From the NCBI RefSeq assembly GCF_003072645.1, contig NZ_CP028897.1:2245658-2309657 (forward strand): a stretch of DNA of 64,000 bases, written 5' to 3'. Made by a program: the position numbers and the translations under genes. The DNA comes from Dongshaea marina. Lineage in GTDB: Bacteria; Pseudomonadota; Gammaproteobacteria; Enterobacterales; Aeromonadaceae. Positions 35,705-43,575 of this stretch are shown piece after piece. A model generated the notes under the pieces. The model was given only the letters and a program-made list of their open reading frames with translations, did not search any database and was not told the origin of the DNA. Each line of letters begins with the position of its first letter. Within the stretch, counting starts at the first letter, position 1.

Positions 35705-36727
35705 CTATCCAGAGATCAGAGCATTTTTGTCCATTCCAGAGCTGTTGCTGTCTTTGATTGTTGAGTGAGCTGCATAGCGATTCGCCAGGGTCGCGCAGTA
35801 GAAGATCTGTAGCTGGTGGTAGAGCATGATGGGGAGCAGGATCATTCCCAACATCGGGATGGCACCGAAGATCACCTTGGCCATCGGTACTCCCTGGGTC
35901 AGACTCTTCTTGGTTCCGCAAAATACAGCGGCGACCTCATCTGCCCGGCTGAAGCCTAGTCGACGGGTGAGCCAGATGAGAAGGTGTACCACAATACCCA
36001 GCAGACCGGCGCAGCTTAGAATTGCCAGCAGTAGGGTGCTGATTGAAAAGCCGTGCCAGATCCCTTCAACCACAGAGTTGCTAAAGGCGTTAAATACGAT
36101 TAGCAGCACCACACACTTATCGACAGGGTTAATGATCACCCGATATTTTTCAATCAGTTGCAGCAACAGCGGACGCAGCAGCTGACCTGCCAACATCGGT
36201 AGCAATAGAATTCTGCCAATCGATTCTATGGTGTTTAAGAGATCAATAGAGTTACCCCGGGTCCCCAGCAGCAGCTGAACCAGCAGCGGGGTGAGCAACA
36301 CTCCGAGAAAGCTTGAAAGGGATGCATTAAAGATGGCTGCGGGGACGTTACCCCGGCCAACGCTGGTCATGGCAACCGAGGAGGAGACCGCGCTTGGAAG
36401 CACCATCAGGTAGCAAAACCCCATCGCCAGGGCGGCTGGCATATAGGCTCTAAATCCGTGGCTCAGCACCAGCCATAGCAGTGGATAGAGGATAAAGGTG
36501 GCTCCCTGGACTGTCAGGTGTAAGCGCCATCCACTGAGCTCTTTAAGGATCACCTTAGGGCACAAGCTGATCCCATGTAGGAAAAAGATCAGGGCAATGC
36601 CAAATTGAGTCACAATCTCCAGATGTAATATGCCGCCGGACTTCCCAAAACCCGGGAGCAGAGTTGCCAGAATGATCGCCGTGAGCATGCCGAGTAAAAA
36701 CCATTGTTTAACAAGAAAATGGCGCAT
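35705..36727 (-). CDS. Bile acid:sodium symporter-like transporter (YfeH/SBF-like)
   Basis: 340 residues with about ten hydrophobic segments, start ATG 36727 with AGGAA ahead. Key SBF_like stretches are LIFFLHGISLCPKVILKELS, AAIFNASLSSFLGVLLTPLL, VIFGAIPMLGMILLPIMLYH and the conserved FCGTKKSLTQGVPMAK. Inner-membrane carrier; substrate unknown (E. coli YfeH is also uncharacterised). It is divergent from an AraC-type regulator, which probably controls it. Confidence 0.88.
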   Translation of the reverse strand: MRHFLVKQWFLLGMLTAIILATLLPGFGKSGGILHLEIVTQFGIALIFFLHGISLCPKVILKELSGWRLHLTVQGATFILYPLLWLVLSHGFRAYMPAALAMGFCYLMVLPSAVSSSVAMTSVGRGNVPAAIFNASLSSFLGVLLTPLLVQLLLGTRGNSIDLLNTIESIGRILLLPMLAGQLLRPLLLQLIEKYRVIINPVDKCVVLLIVFNAFSNSVVEGIWHGFSISTLLLAILSCAGLLGIVVHLLIWLTRRLGFSRADEVAAVFCGTKKSLTQGVPMAKVIFGAIPMLGMILLPIMLYHQLQIFYCATLANRYAAHSTIKDSNSSGMDKNALISG

Positions 36728-36807
36728 GAAGAGTTCCTGGTGTTGCCGATGAGTCTGCACTAGATTACTCTCGGTGGAATTTCCTGCTATCGCCAACTGG
36801 ATAATAA

Positions 36808-37590
36808 ATGTCGAATAGAAGACAACTTCGCCCGGTTCCGGATCTCAACCAGCTACCACGGCCGGTGTTTGCCAGAATTGCCAGCTGGGACCACCAGGGC
36901 ACCGAAACCCGCTGGCATCATCATGCCTGGGGACAGTGGGTATACGCCATCGAGGGAGTTTTGGAGGTTCATACCCGGCGGGCTCGCTATTTTGCCCCGC
37001 CACAGTTTGCGGTCTGGATCCCCCAGGGGGAGGCGCATCAGATCATCTCAGGTAGTGCAGCCAAGATGCGCAGCCTGTATATAGAGACGGATCGGCTTCC
37101 CGGCACGCGTTGGTCTTTCCCGTGTGTGTGTGAAGTTTCACCCCTGGTCAGGGAATTAGTTATGACCTTTTGTGAGTTCCCGGCTGAATACCCGCTGGAT
37201 AGTCCACACAGTCGGCTGGTTCAGGTTCTGCTGGATGCGATTTCCGAGCTTCCTCTGGCTGCCAACTCTTTGCCATTGCCATTCGATAAACGGCTGCTGT
37301 TGATCTGTGAGAAGTTGCAGGCAAGGGTCAATCTGTCTGTGAACATGGAGCAGCTTGGCTCTGAGGTCGGGCTCTCGGGACGCAGCGTCAGCCGGCTGTT
37401 CAAATCACAAACAGGGTTGAGCTTTCAGCAGTGGCGGCAGCGGCTTCGGTTGCTGCATGGAGTATCCCTTCTGGAAAAGGGGGAATCGATCACCAATATC
37501 GCATTGGCTTGTGGTTACGACTCCCTCTCTGCCTTTGTAGCCGCTTTTAAAAAACAGTTTGGCAGAAGTCCTGGCCAGTATTTTGGCTAG
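36808..37590 (+). CDS. AraC-family regulator with N-terminal cupin (NimR-like)
   Basis: 260 residues. The N-terminal cupin ETRWHHHAWGQWVYAIEGVL and FAVWIPQGEAHQI suits small-ligand sensing. The C-terminal double HTH reads LGSEVGLSGRSVSRLFKSQT, LSFQQWRQRLRLLHGVSLL, ITNIALACGYDSLSAFVAAF and KKQFGRSPGQYF. Divergent from the SBF-like transporter with 80 bases between starts, an arrangement like NimR-NimT, so it probably regulates that transporter. Confidence 0.88.
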   Translation: MSNRRQLRPVPDLNQLPRPVFARIASWDHQGTETRWHHHAWGQWVYAIEGVLEVHTRRARYFAPPQFAVWIPQGEAHQIISGSAAKMRSLYIETDRLPGTRWSFPCVCEVSPLVRELVMTFCEFPAEYPLDSPHSRLVQVLLDAISELPLAANSLPLPFDKRLLLICEKLQARVNLSVNMEQLGSEVGLSGRSVSRLFKSQTGLSFQQWRQRLRLLHGVSLLEKGESITNIALACGYDSLSAFVAAFKKQFGRSPGQYFG

Positions 37591-37602
37591 GGGAAGGGCT
37601 AG

Positions 37603-37626
37603 GGAGGGAGTGTGAAGACTCCCTCC
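37603..37626. terminator. Hairpin between the AraC-type gene and metB
   Basis: GGAGGGAGT (37603-37611) and ACTCCCTCC (37618-37626) form a perfect 9-bp stem between convergent stops. Confidence 0.65.
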
Positions 37627-37635
37627 GGGGCAAGA

Positions 37636-38850
37636 TTATAGGCTGTTTTCCAGGCTGGGCTCTTTTGCCTGGATACTCTGATTGTGGACCACCTTCTCAA
37701 AAGCTTGTTGTAAATCTGCCTGCAGATCCTCAGCAGACTCGATTCCCACCGAGATCCTCAGAAGATTCTCGGTGATCCCGGCGGTCTTTTGATCTTCCGG
37801 AGCCACGGCGGCATGGGTCATGGTTGCCGGATGGCAGATGAGACTCTCGACGCCACCCAAAGATTCAGCCAGGGAGAATAACCTGAGTTCGCGGCTAAAC
37901 TGGGCGACCGCCTCCACACCGCCCTTGATTTTAAATGAGATGATTGCGCCAAACCCGGTTTGCTGTTTGTTGGCGATCTCATAGGTGGGGTGACTTGGCA
38001 GGCCTGGGTAGTAAACAGATTCAACCTGGGGATGCTGCTCAAGGTATTCGGCGAGGCATAGGGCATTTTGGTTGTGGCGTTCGATACGTACATCCAGGGT
38101 GCGTAATCCCCGCAGGGTAAACAGGCTGTCAAAGGGAGCGCCGGTGATCCCGAGCGTGTTAGCCCACCACTTGAGATCTTCAACCAGCTCCGGGGTTTTC
38201 CCGATAACGGCTCCACCGACCACATCGCTGTGCCCATTGATATATTTAGTGGTGGAGTGCACCACTATATCTGCTCCAAGGGCCAGTGGCTGTTGGGATA
38301 TGGGCGACAGGAAGGTGTTGTCCACCACCACAGTGGCTCCCTTTTCATGGGCTAGCGCACTGACTTTGGCTACATCGATAACCCGCAGCAGGGGGTTACT
38401 TGGTGTCTCAATCCATACTATTTCGGGATGACGATTGAGGGCCTCGGTCAGCGCGGCTTCATCGCTTTGATCGACAAAGTCGACGGTGATCACCCCCTTT
38501 TCTGAGAGTGACTTAAACAACCTGAAACAGCCACCATAACAATCGTGAGGCGCGAGAAGTCGTCCGCCGGATTTCAGAAGCTGGATTACCAGCAAGGCCG
38601 CTGACATGCCGCTGGAAGTGATCACTGCACCTGCGCCTCCCTCGAGTTTGGCAAGGGCATCGGCGAGTAACTCTCGGGTTGGGTTGCCAGAGCGGGTGTA
38701 GTCATACTGCCTGGGCTCATTGAAATCGTGAAAGCTAAAGTTGCTGGAAAGATACAGTGGAGGGGTGATGGCACCATGCTGGGTATCGGTCTCTATTCCT
38801 GCGCGAACGGCTTGGGTCTGGGAGGAGATGTCTGGGTTATGTGTGCTCAT
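37636..38850 (-). CDS. metB: Cystathionine gamma-synthase (PLP-dependent)
   Basis: 404 residues. TQAVRAGIETDTQHGAITPP, YDYTRSGNPTRELLADALAK, SSGMSAALLVIQLL, APHDCYGGCFRLF, VVVDNTFLSPISQQPLALGA and the PLP-lysine motif VVHSTTKYINGHSDVVGGAV are present. C-terminal SLGGVESLICHPATMTHA and LLRISVGIE complete the Cys/Met-metabolism fold. It joins O-succinylhomoserine and cysteine to cystathionine. A lyase role cannot be excluded by sequence, but the MetJ operator upstream favours MetB. ATG 38850 has GGAG six bases ahead. No metL follows, unlike E. coli. Confidence 0.87.
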   Translation of the reverse strand: MSTHNPDISSQTQAVRAGIETDTQHGAITPPLYLSSNFSFHDFNEPRQYDYTRSGNPTRELLADALAKLEGGAGAVITSSGMSAALLVIQLLKSGGRLLAPHDCYGGCFRLFKSLSEKGVITVDFVDQSDEAALTEALNRHPEIVWIETPSNPLLRVIDVAKVSALAHEKGATVVVDNTFLSPISQQPLALGADIVVHSTTKYINGHSDVVGGAVIGKTPELVEDLKWWANTLGITGAPFDSLFTLRGLRTLDVRIERHNQNALCLAEYLEQHPQVESVYYPGLPSHPTYEIANKQQTGFGAIISFKIKGGVEAVAQFSRELRLFSLAESLGGVESLICHPATMTHAAVAPEDQKTAGITENLLRISVGIESAEDLQADLQQAFEKVVHNQSIQAKEPSLENSL

Positions 38851-38886
38851 CAATGGCTCCTTATGATGCTAGCGGTGGTTGTTTAT

Positions 38887-38902
38887 AGGCGTCTAGATGT
38901 CT
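38887..38902. promoter_or_regulatory. MetJ operator: two adjacent met boxes
   Basis: AGGCGTCT then AGATGTCT, back to back, each matching the met-box consensus AGACGTCT at seven of eight positions. MetJ needs at least two tandem 8-bp boxes. The site lies 37 bases upstream of the metB start and implies repression by S-adenosylmethionine-bound MetJ (not in the window). Confidence 0.8.
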
Positions 38903-39036
38903 ATTAATAGCGAGTATAAGGCTGGCCTGTCAAGTTAGTTTTTGCTCAATGAGCTCTTGGGAGTTCCATCAGCTTTAGCTTGGCTGGGAGTGGTTTTTTG
39001 AACCCCTCTATGAGTTTGAGATGGCTTATTGGGCGC

Positions 39037-39938
39037 TTATGGCAGAAGAAAAGAGCGGATCCGTGCGCTCTGCTGCTGAAAAAATGCGATGAAGAGTTGA
39101 GATTTTTGCGGAAGCAGTTTCCTGTCCGGGTACAGGAGATACAGAGGGCGATTACGGGGGGATAACTAGACAGCAAGGCTTTGAGTTGACCTTTTTGCAG
39201 TGCTTGTTTTACCAGGTAAACAGGCAGAAAGGCAGCTCCAACCCCCAGAATAGCCATCTCCCGGATGCTGATCAGATCATCTTGGGTTACCTGACTTTTG
39301 TCCGGGAGCTGATGGGAGCCCAGATCATAGTAGGGTGAGTGGGATTGAGCCTCATCACTGAAATTATTCAAAAATGGCCAACCTTTGAGCTCGTCGATAC
39401 TCTCAATCTCACCTAAGCGTGCGCAAAGAGTGGGAGAGGCAACCAGCTGATAATGAAGCTTTCCGAGTGAAATGGCGATCTGGTTTGAGTCTTCGAGTGG
39501 TCCAACCCGAAATGCAAAATCAAGTTCATTCTCCAGCAGGTGCTGGTTCTGATCCGATGTATAGAGCCTTATCTGAATACCCGGATATTTTTGGTGAAAT
39601 TCGGCCAGTAACGGGGTTAATAGTTGCTGGGCGAGGGCCCGGGGGGCACTCAGCTGCAGAGTGCCTGTCGGAACATCACGCATCTCGCAGGCAAGAGTCT
39701 TGATCTCCTGCAGGGTTTCGCTAATCAGTGAGGCCCTGGGTAGGATCTTTTCACCAAGCTCCGTCAGGGAGAGGGTCCGGGTGGTTCGATTGAGCAGTTT
39801 GCCACCGAGCTCCTGTTCAAGCTGCTGAATTTTCCTGCTGAGCGTGGTGCCTGGGATCCTCAGCTCACGAGAGGCTTTAGCAAAACTTCCATACTCTGCC
39901 ACCAGGGCAAAGAGCTGTAGCGCGTAGGCGTGTTCCAT
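39037..39938 (-). pseudogene. LysR-type regulator, frameshifted at a C6 run
   Basis: Read with one extra base this gene is 300 residues. HTH: LQLFALVAEYGSFAKASREL, IPGTTLSRKIQQLEQELGGK, LLNRTTRTLSLTELG. Effector domain: GTLQLSAPRALAQQLLTPLL, LDFAFRVGPLEDSNQIAISL, ILGVGAAFLPVYLV. The written frame goes astray after LSSYPPVIA and runs to 38946. A seventh G at the six-G run 39156-39161 (+ strand) gives SSYPPRNRPLYLLYPDRKLL, then PQKSQLFIAFF and RIRSFLLP with a stop at 39037. This is a normal LysR ending. It is divergent from a cupin gene. Confidence 0.82.
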
Positions 39939-39951
39939 TGTCGATCCTTAT

Positions 39952-39969
39952 TATCCCGTATTTGGGATA
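39952..39969. promoter_or_regulatory. Likely LysR operator between regulator and cupin gene
   Basis: TATCCC-GTATTT-GGGATA is a perfect 6+6 inverted repeat, beginning 14 bases upstream of the regulator start and about 120 upstream of the cupin gene. Its size and position suit LysR autoregulation and control of the divergent gene. Confidence 0.6.
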
Positions 39970-40091
39970 GTGTGTGCATATATGAGCAATTGTCAATTTT
40001 TATGGGTGTGAATAAACTTGCTTGCAACGTTAAACAATGTCGCCGGATCACAGACTGATCCCGGTTGAATTAAAGTCAGGAGAAGTAGCAG

Positions 40092-40601
40092 ATGAATAAA
40101 GTTGTAGAAACAGCTATCGACGAGAAGGGAAGATCTTATCTGGTTTCCGAAGAGCTTCAGGAAGGCTGGGCTCTACCCGGGCATACTATTACCGATCTTT
40201 TTTCCGCGGTTACTGAGCCAAAGATGGATGACTCGGTTTCGGCGTTGACCGACAAAAATTTTAATCTCAACCCGGGAGAGATAAGGTTTATTCGTAGTGA
40301 TATTGAGCCAACTCGTGAAGTGTTTGAGAGCTTAGCTCGGGAGGAGCGCCCTGAGAATATGGATGAGCTTTTTTACCATTCTACAACTACCATCGACTAC
40401 TTTGTGGTGACCCGGGGGGAGCTCACTTTGCTGGTCGGGAATAGCAAAGTAAAGCTCAAGCAGGGAGATGCAATCATTCAGCGCGGAGCAGCCCATGCCT
40501 GGCACAACTATGGTCAGAGTACAGCCTCTATCATGGGTGTGATGGTTGGGGTTGAACCTCCCGCGCAATTTCCAAGGATTGATACAGTTCAGCCTGATTA
40601 A
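40092..40601 (+). CDS. Cupin-domain protein
   Basis: 169 residues; GGAG precedes the ATG by about 9 bases. A single cupin barrel in the C-terminal half: ELFYHSTTTIDYFVVTRGEL, VKLKQGDAIIQRGAAHAWHN (second motif with His). The first motif keeps few metal ligands (HSTTTIDY), so metal binding is uncertain. Related proteins are annotated as cupin 2 domain proteins near LysR regulators; the function is unknown. Divergent from the frameshifted LysR gene, which is the likely regulator. Confidence 0.75.
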   Translation: MNKVVETAIDEKGRSYLVSEELQEGWALPGHTITDLFSAVTEPKMDDSVSALTDKNFNLNPGEIRFIRSDIEPTREVFESLAREERPENMDELFYHSTTTIDYFVVTRGELTLLVGNSKVKLKQGDAIIQRGAAHAWHNYGQSTASIMGVMVGVEPPAQFPRIDTVQPD

Positions 40602-40827
40602 GCATCTGGGGCGGGGAGGCTCCCGGTGTGTTCCTGAAACCAGGAGATCTGTTTCCTGTCTTTGTAGCACCTGGATTACCCAATGCTCCCTTAACTTCTC
40701 TGTGATTGGTTTTTTGCCAGTTGATTGCTATCAACTCAATAGGTTAATCCTCACCAGGTTGTGTTTCACATCTGTTGTTGATGACTGATTTCACCTCTCA
40801 CCAACAGGGTGCGTATTCGTCCATGGA

Positions 40828-40905
40828 GCCTCTGCTGCCAAATCCCTGCGACACAAGGTTGGTGATCTTGAAATCAGTACACCTTTGTATGAGCAAGGGA
40901 TCTGA
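40828..40905 (+). pseudogene. Possible remnant of a LysR helix-turn-helix gene
   Basis: A short frame reads ASAAKSLRHKVGDLEISTPL then YEQGI and a stop. In another frame just upstream lies HQQGAYSS. Together they resemble the LysR N-terminal pattern G-[FY]S-A-AAKSL---------V--LE--L-T-L-ER-, missing parts. Probably a degraded fragment; low certainty because it is only 26 codons. Confidence 0.3.
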
Positions 40906-41590
40906 GACATAACCTCCTTACGAGTATCCAGGAAAGTTCCTGAGTATCAGACCCGCTATTAAAAACTGCTACTGTGGGTTTCTTGTATCAGCGTACCGGG
41001 GCCTATCATTTATTATTCATCAACACGAGCTGGTTAAGTATCAAATTTAATCACATTAAGGTTAATTAAGGTTATTTAAGCTTACTGAATTTTTAAATTT
41101 AGCATGTTATTAGTAATTGAATCGTCTGCTTTTCATTCGCCTGTCTCCCTTTTGCGACAAGTTTATATTTGATTTGCGACCAGATTTGTCATAATTGTTT
41201 CTATTAGTTTTTATGAGTGTTCATCCATGATGGATAGTGATATGAATGCTATGTAAAACAATCAGTTATACCGATTTGAGTTTTTTGGTTTTTTGCTCGT
41301 TCAATAATTTATTAATAATTCACAGGCTATTGGAAAGATGCAGGGATTTATTATGAATAGAGTTCATCTGTGTCATATATTTGTCATGTTTTACTCTACG
41401 TCATTTTGTGTCCTTATAAAAATCGTCAGTTATTGATTTATTATGGTTTTGTCAGAATAATAAAACTTAATTCGAATGGTGAATTTAATGACAGACTGTT
41501 GCACAGTATCTCCCACTGTTTGAATAACCCCAGAGTTCGTCAAAAATCGACGTTTATTAAATGTATTTCAATGTGAAAGGAAGCATTCAA
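40906..41590. other. Long AT-rich leader/promoter region of the first chitinase gene
   Basis: About 690 bases without a convincing gene. It carries the paired TTTGCGAC element (41151-41180) that also appears ahead of the next two secreted-protein genes. A 68-codon frame at 41370-41576 has no recognisable features and overlaps the start of the chitinase gene. Confidence 0.45.
41151..41180 (+). promoter_or_regulatory. Tandem TTTGCGAC element upstream of chitinase 1
   Basis: TTTGCGAC occurs at 41151-41158 and again at 41173-41180, 22 bp start to start, about two helical turns. A related pair lies upstream of 46277 and 49232. It is likely an activator or repressor site of the chitin regulon; the protein that binds it is unknown. 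Confidence 0.5.
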
Positions 41591-42030
41591 ATGCGCTCTT
41601 TATTATTACCTGCTCTCATTAGTGCGGCCTGTGCCATGGCTCCGGTTATGTCTCAAGCTCAGATGCAGTTACAAATGCATCCACAAGCGGCTCAAACACA
41701 GGCTACGGATACCGATTCTCAGCTCCCGGCTGCATTCAGCGGATCAACAAGCTATACATCAGGTGATCAGGTGAGTCTCGATTCCCTGAGCTATGAGGCT
41801 CAGGACAATGTAGCTGCTCATACTTTTGTTCCGGGTCAGCCTTCACCCTGGGTGCCTTATGCGAAAGCTCCCGAGTGGGATCAAGGTAAAGCGTATTCAC
41901 AGGGCGACAAGGTGCAGCTCGATGGAGTGGAATACCAGGCGGTTTGGTGGAGCCAGGGCAAAGACCCTTCTGATCCGGCGAATCAGCAGCCGACTGATCC
42001 GTCTAAGCTCAATGGTCAGCCATGGTTGCT

Positions 42031-42039
42031 GCTTGGACC
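42031..42039 (+). repeat. Left target-site duplication of the IS50-like element
   Basis: GCTTGGACC directly abuts the left end and is repeated exactly after the right end at 43567-43575. Nine bases is the IS50/Tn5 duplication length. Confidence 0.95.
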
Positions 42040-42058
42040 CTGTCTCTTCTACACATCT
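42040..42058 (+). repeat. Left terminal repeat, near-mosaic Tn5 end
   Basis: CTGTCTCTTCTACACATCT differs from the Tn5 outside end at 4 of 19 positions, and from the laboratory 'mosaic end' CTGTCTCTTATACACATCT at position 10 only. Confidence 0.9.
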
Positions 42059-42130
42059 CAAGAGCAGGGGAACTTTCTGAGCATAGAGTGATCTGATCAT
42101 CGTATAATCCCGTTTCAAGGTACTCATACG

Positions 42131-43555
42131 ATGCAGATTTCTCCCCATGATCCCCAACGCTGGGCCCAGCACATCTTTGGTTCGGCACAGCTTGGAGACG
42201 TGCGGCGTACAGCCCGGTTAGTCACACTCGCCAGCCATTGTGGTAGACATGTGGGGAAATCTTTGGCCGCTTCCTGTGAGGGTGACGATGCCCTGCTTGA
42301 AGGCAGCTATCGCTTTATCCGTAATCCAAAGGTCGAACCAATGAAAATACGTCAGGCTGGTTTTGAAAGGACAGTTGAGATAGCCCAGGATATTCCCGAA
42401 CTCCTGGCTCTGGAGGACACCTCTTCATTAAGTTACAAGCACCAAGCCGCTTCGAAGCTGGGGAAATTAGGAAAGAAGGAGGATAAATCAAGAGGATTCT
42501 GGGTGCATTCCCAGTTACTACTCAATGCCCGAACGCAGCAAACGATAGGGTTGGTTCATCAGGAGTGGTGGTTGCGGCCGGATAACCCTGAGGATGCAGA
42601 CGAGAAAGAGAGTGGTAAGTGGCCCGATGCGTCAGCCCTTTGCCGACACAGGATGGGAGCGCTGATGTCCCGGGTGATCACCGTTTGTGATCGAGAAGCA
42701 GATATCTTTGACTATCTCAAGGATAAGAAGGAGCACCAAGAAAGATTTATCGTGCGGGCAAAGCATATGCGCAAAGTGGAAGAGTCCGGACTCCCTTTAG
42801 ATGAACATCTGCGCTCCCAAGCTTCCCTGGGCGGATATGAGCTTCATATCCCTCAAAAAGGGATGGTAGATAAGCATGGGAAACGGAAGAATCGGCCGAC
42901 TCGCAAGGCGAGGCTACAAGTCTTTAGCAGCTCATTGACCCTCACTCAGGGGGGCAGAACTCTCACCCTCAACGCAGTACTGGCTGAAGAGCTGGGTCAG
43001 CCTAATGGTGCAGAGCCGATCCGCTGGCTTCTGCTGACCAGCGAGCCAGTTTCAACTCTGGAAGAGGCCCTGAAAGTTATCCAGAGCTACACGGCCAGAT
43101 GGCGAGTGGAGGATTTCCACAAAGCCTGGAAATCCGGTGCAGGTGTAGAAGAGCTAAGAATGGGGTCGGTAGACAATCTGGAGCGAATGGCGTCGATACT
43201 TGGCTTTTCAGCGGTTCGGCTGATGCAGTTGCGGGAGAGTTTTACCTTGCCACTCAGCCTGAAGAAGCTGGGCCTGATTAAAGAGGCGAAGGAGGTCAGT
43301 CAGATAAGTGCGTCACGAGTGCTTACCGGAGAAGAGATTAAGCTCTTGATCTTGCTGCGCAATAAGAAGCAAACGTTCGAACCGAGTTTGGAGTGGGCTT
43401 ACCAGGAGATTGCAAAGCTGGGAGGGTTCAATGATACCAAACGAAGCGGGATCGCAGGCTGGGATACTCTCTGGGAAGGTTGGAATCGACTTCAGGATTA
43501 TCTTCGAGGATTTATGGTTGCCAGAGAGGCTATGACTTCAGGCTTGGAGATCTGA
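42131..43555 (+). CDS. tnp: IS50/Tn5-type transposase
   Basis: 474 residues (Tn5 Tnp is 476) and homologous throughout: LGDVRRTARLV, EGSYRFIRNPKVEP, LLALEDTSSLSYKHQ, DKSRGFWVHSQLLL, EWWLRPDNPEDADEKESGKW, VITVCDREADIFDYL, LLLTSEPVSTL, and YTARWRVEDFHKAWKSGAG. The DDE triad is Asp96, Asp187 and Glu327 with the YREK signature Y320/R323/E327/K334. At the Tn5 inhibitor start (Met56) this protein has Leu, and the next in-frame Met is 71, so an Inh-type shortened product from that site is not evident. AAGG lies ten bases ahead of the ATG. Confidence 0.95.
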   Translation: MQISPHDPQRWAQHIFGSAQLGDVRRTARLVTLASHCGRHVGKSLAASCEGDDALLEGSYRFIRNPKVEPMKIRQAGFERTVEIAQDIPELLALEDTSSLSYKHQAASKLGKLGKKEDKSRGFWVHSQLLLNARTQQTIGLVHQEWWLRPDNPEDADEKESGKWPDASALCRHRMGALMSRVITVCDREADIFDYLKDKKEHQERFIVRAKHMRKVEESGLPLDEHLRSQASLGGYELHIPQKGMVDKHGKRKNRPTRKARLQVFSSSLTLTQGGRTLTLNAVLAEELGQPNGAEPIRWLLLTSEPVSTLEEALKVIQSYTARWRVEDFHKAWKSGAGVEELRMGSVDNLERMASILGFSAVRLMQLRESFTLPLSLKKLGLIKEAKEVSQISASRVLTGEEIKLLILLRNKKQTFEPSLEWAYQEIAKLGGFNDTKRSGIAGWDTLWEGWNRLQDYLRGFMVAREAMTSGLEI

Positions 43556-43566
43556 TCAAGAGACAG
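43548..43566 (-). repeat. Right terminal repeat, identical to the Tn5 inside end
   Basis: Read inward it is CTGTCTCTTGATCAGATCT, 19 of 19 with the IS50 inside end as I know it. It contains two GATC sites, so Dam methylation may limit activity. Overlaps the last codons and stop of the transposase gene. Confidence 0.9.
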
Positions 43567-43575
43567 GCTTGGACC
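43567..43575 (+). repeat. Right target-site duplication of the IS50-like element
   Basis: GCTTGGACC, identical to 42031-42039. One copy belongs to the original chitinase gene, coding for part of LGP. Confidence 0.95.

Larger units (their letters stand above)
42040..43566 (+). mobile_element. IS4-family insertion sequence, IS50 (Tn5) group, 1527 bp
   Basis: Complete element: 19-bp ends, one transposase gene, a 9-bp target duplication on each side. Length is close to IS50 (about 1.53 kb). The left 19 bp is CTGTCTCTTCTACACATCT; the right 19 bp, read inward, is CTGTCTCTTGATCAGATCT, the IS50 inside end. The right end overlaps the transposase stop codon and contains two GATC Dam sites, as in IS50. 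The insertion is in the same orientation as the chitinase gene and is probably recent, since both flanks and the duplication are perfect. Confidence 0.95.

Noticed and set aside
35705-35740. GAGCATTTTTG at the end of the SBF-like gene as another MITE end
   Set aside because: It is inside the coding sequence, and no matching inverted end or duplication is nearby.
38946-39036. C-terminal tail of the LysR frame as written
   Set aside because: It results from the frameshift at 39156-39161; the other frame gives a normal LysR ending that stops at 39037.
41370-41576. 68-codon forward frame before chitinase 1
   Set aside because: No conserved features, overlaps the chitinase start and lies in an AT-rich leader.
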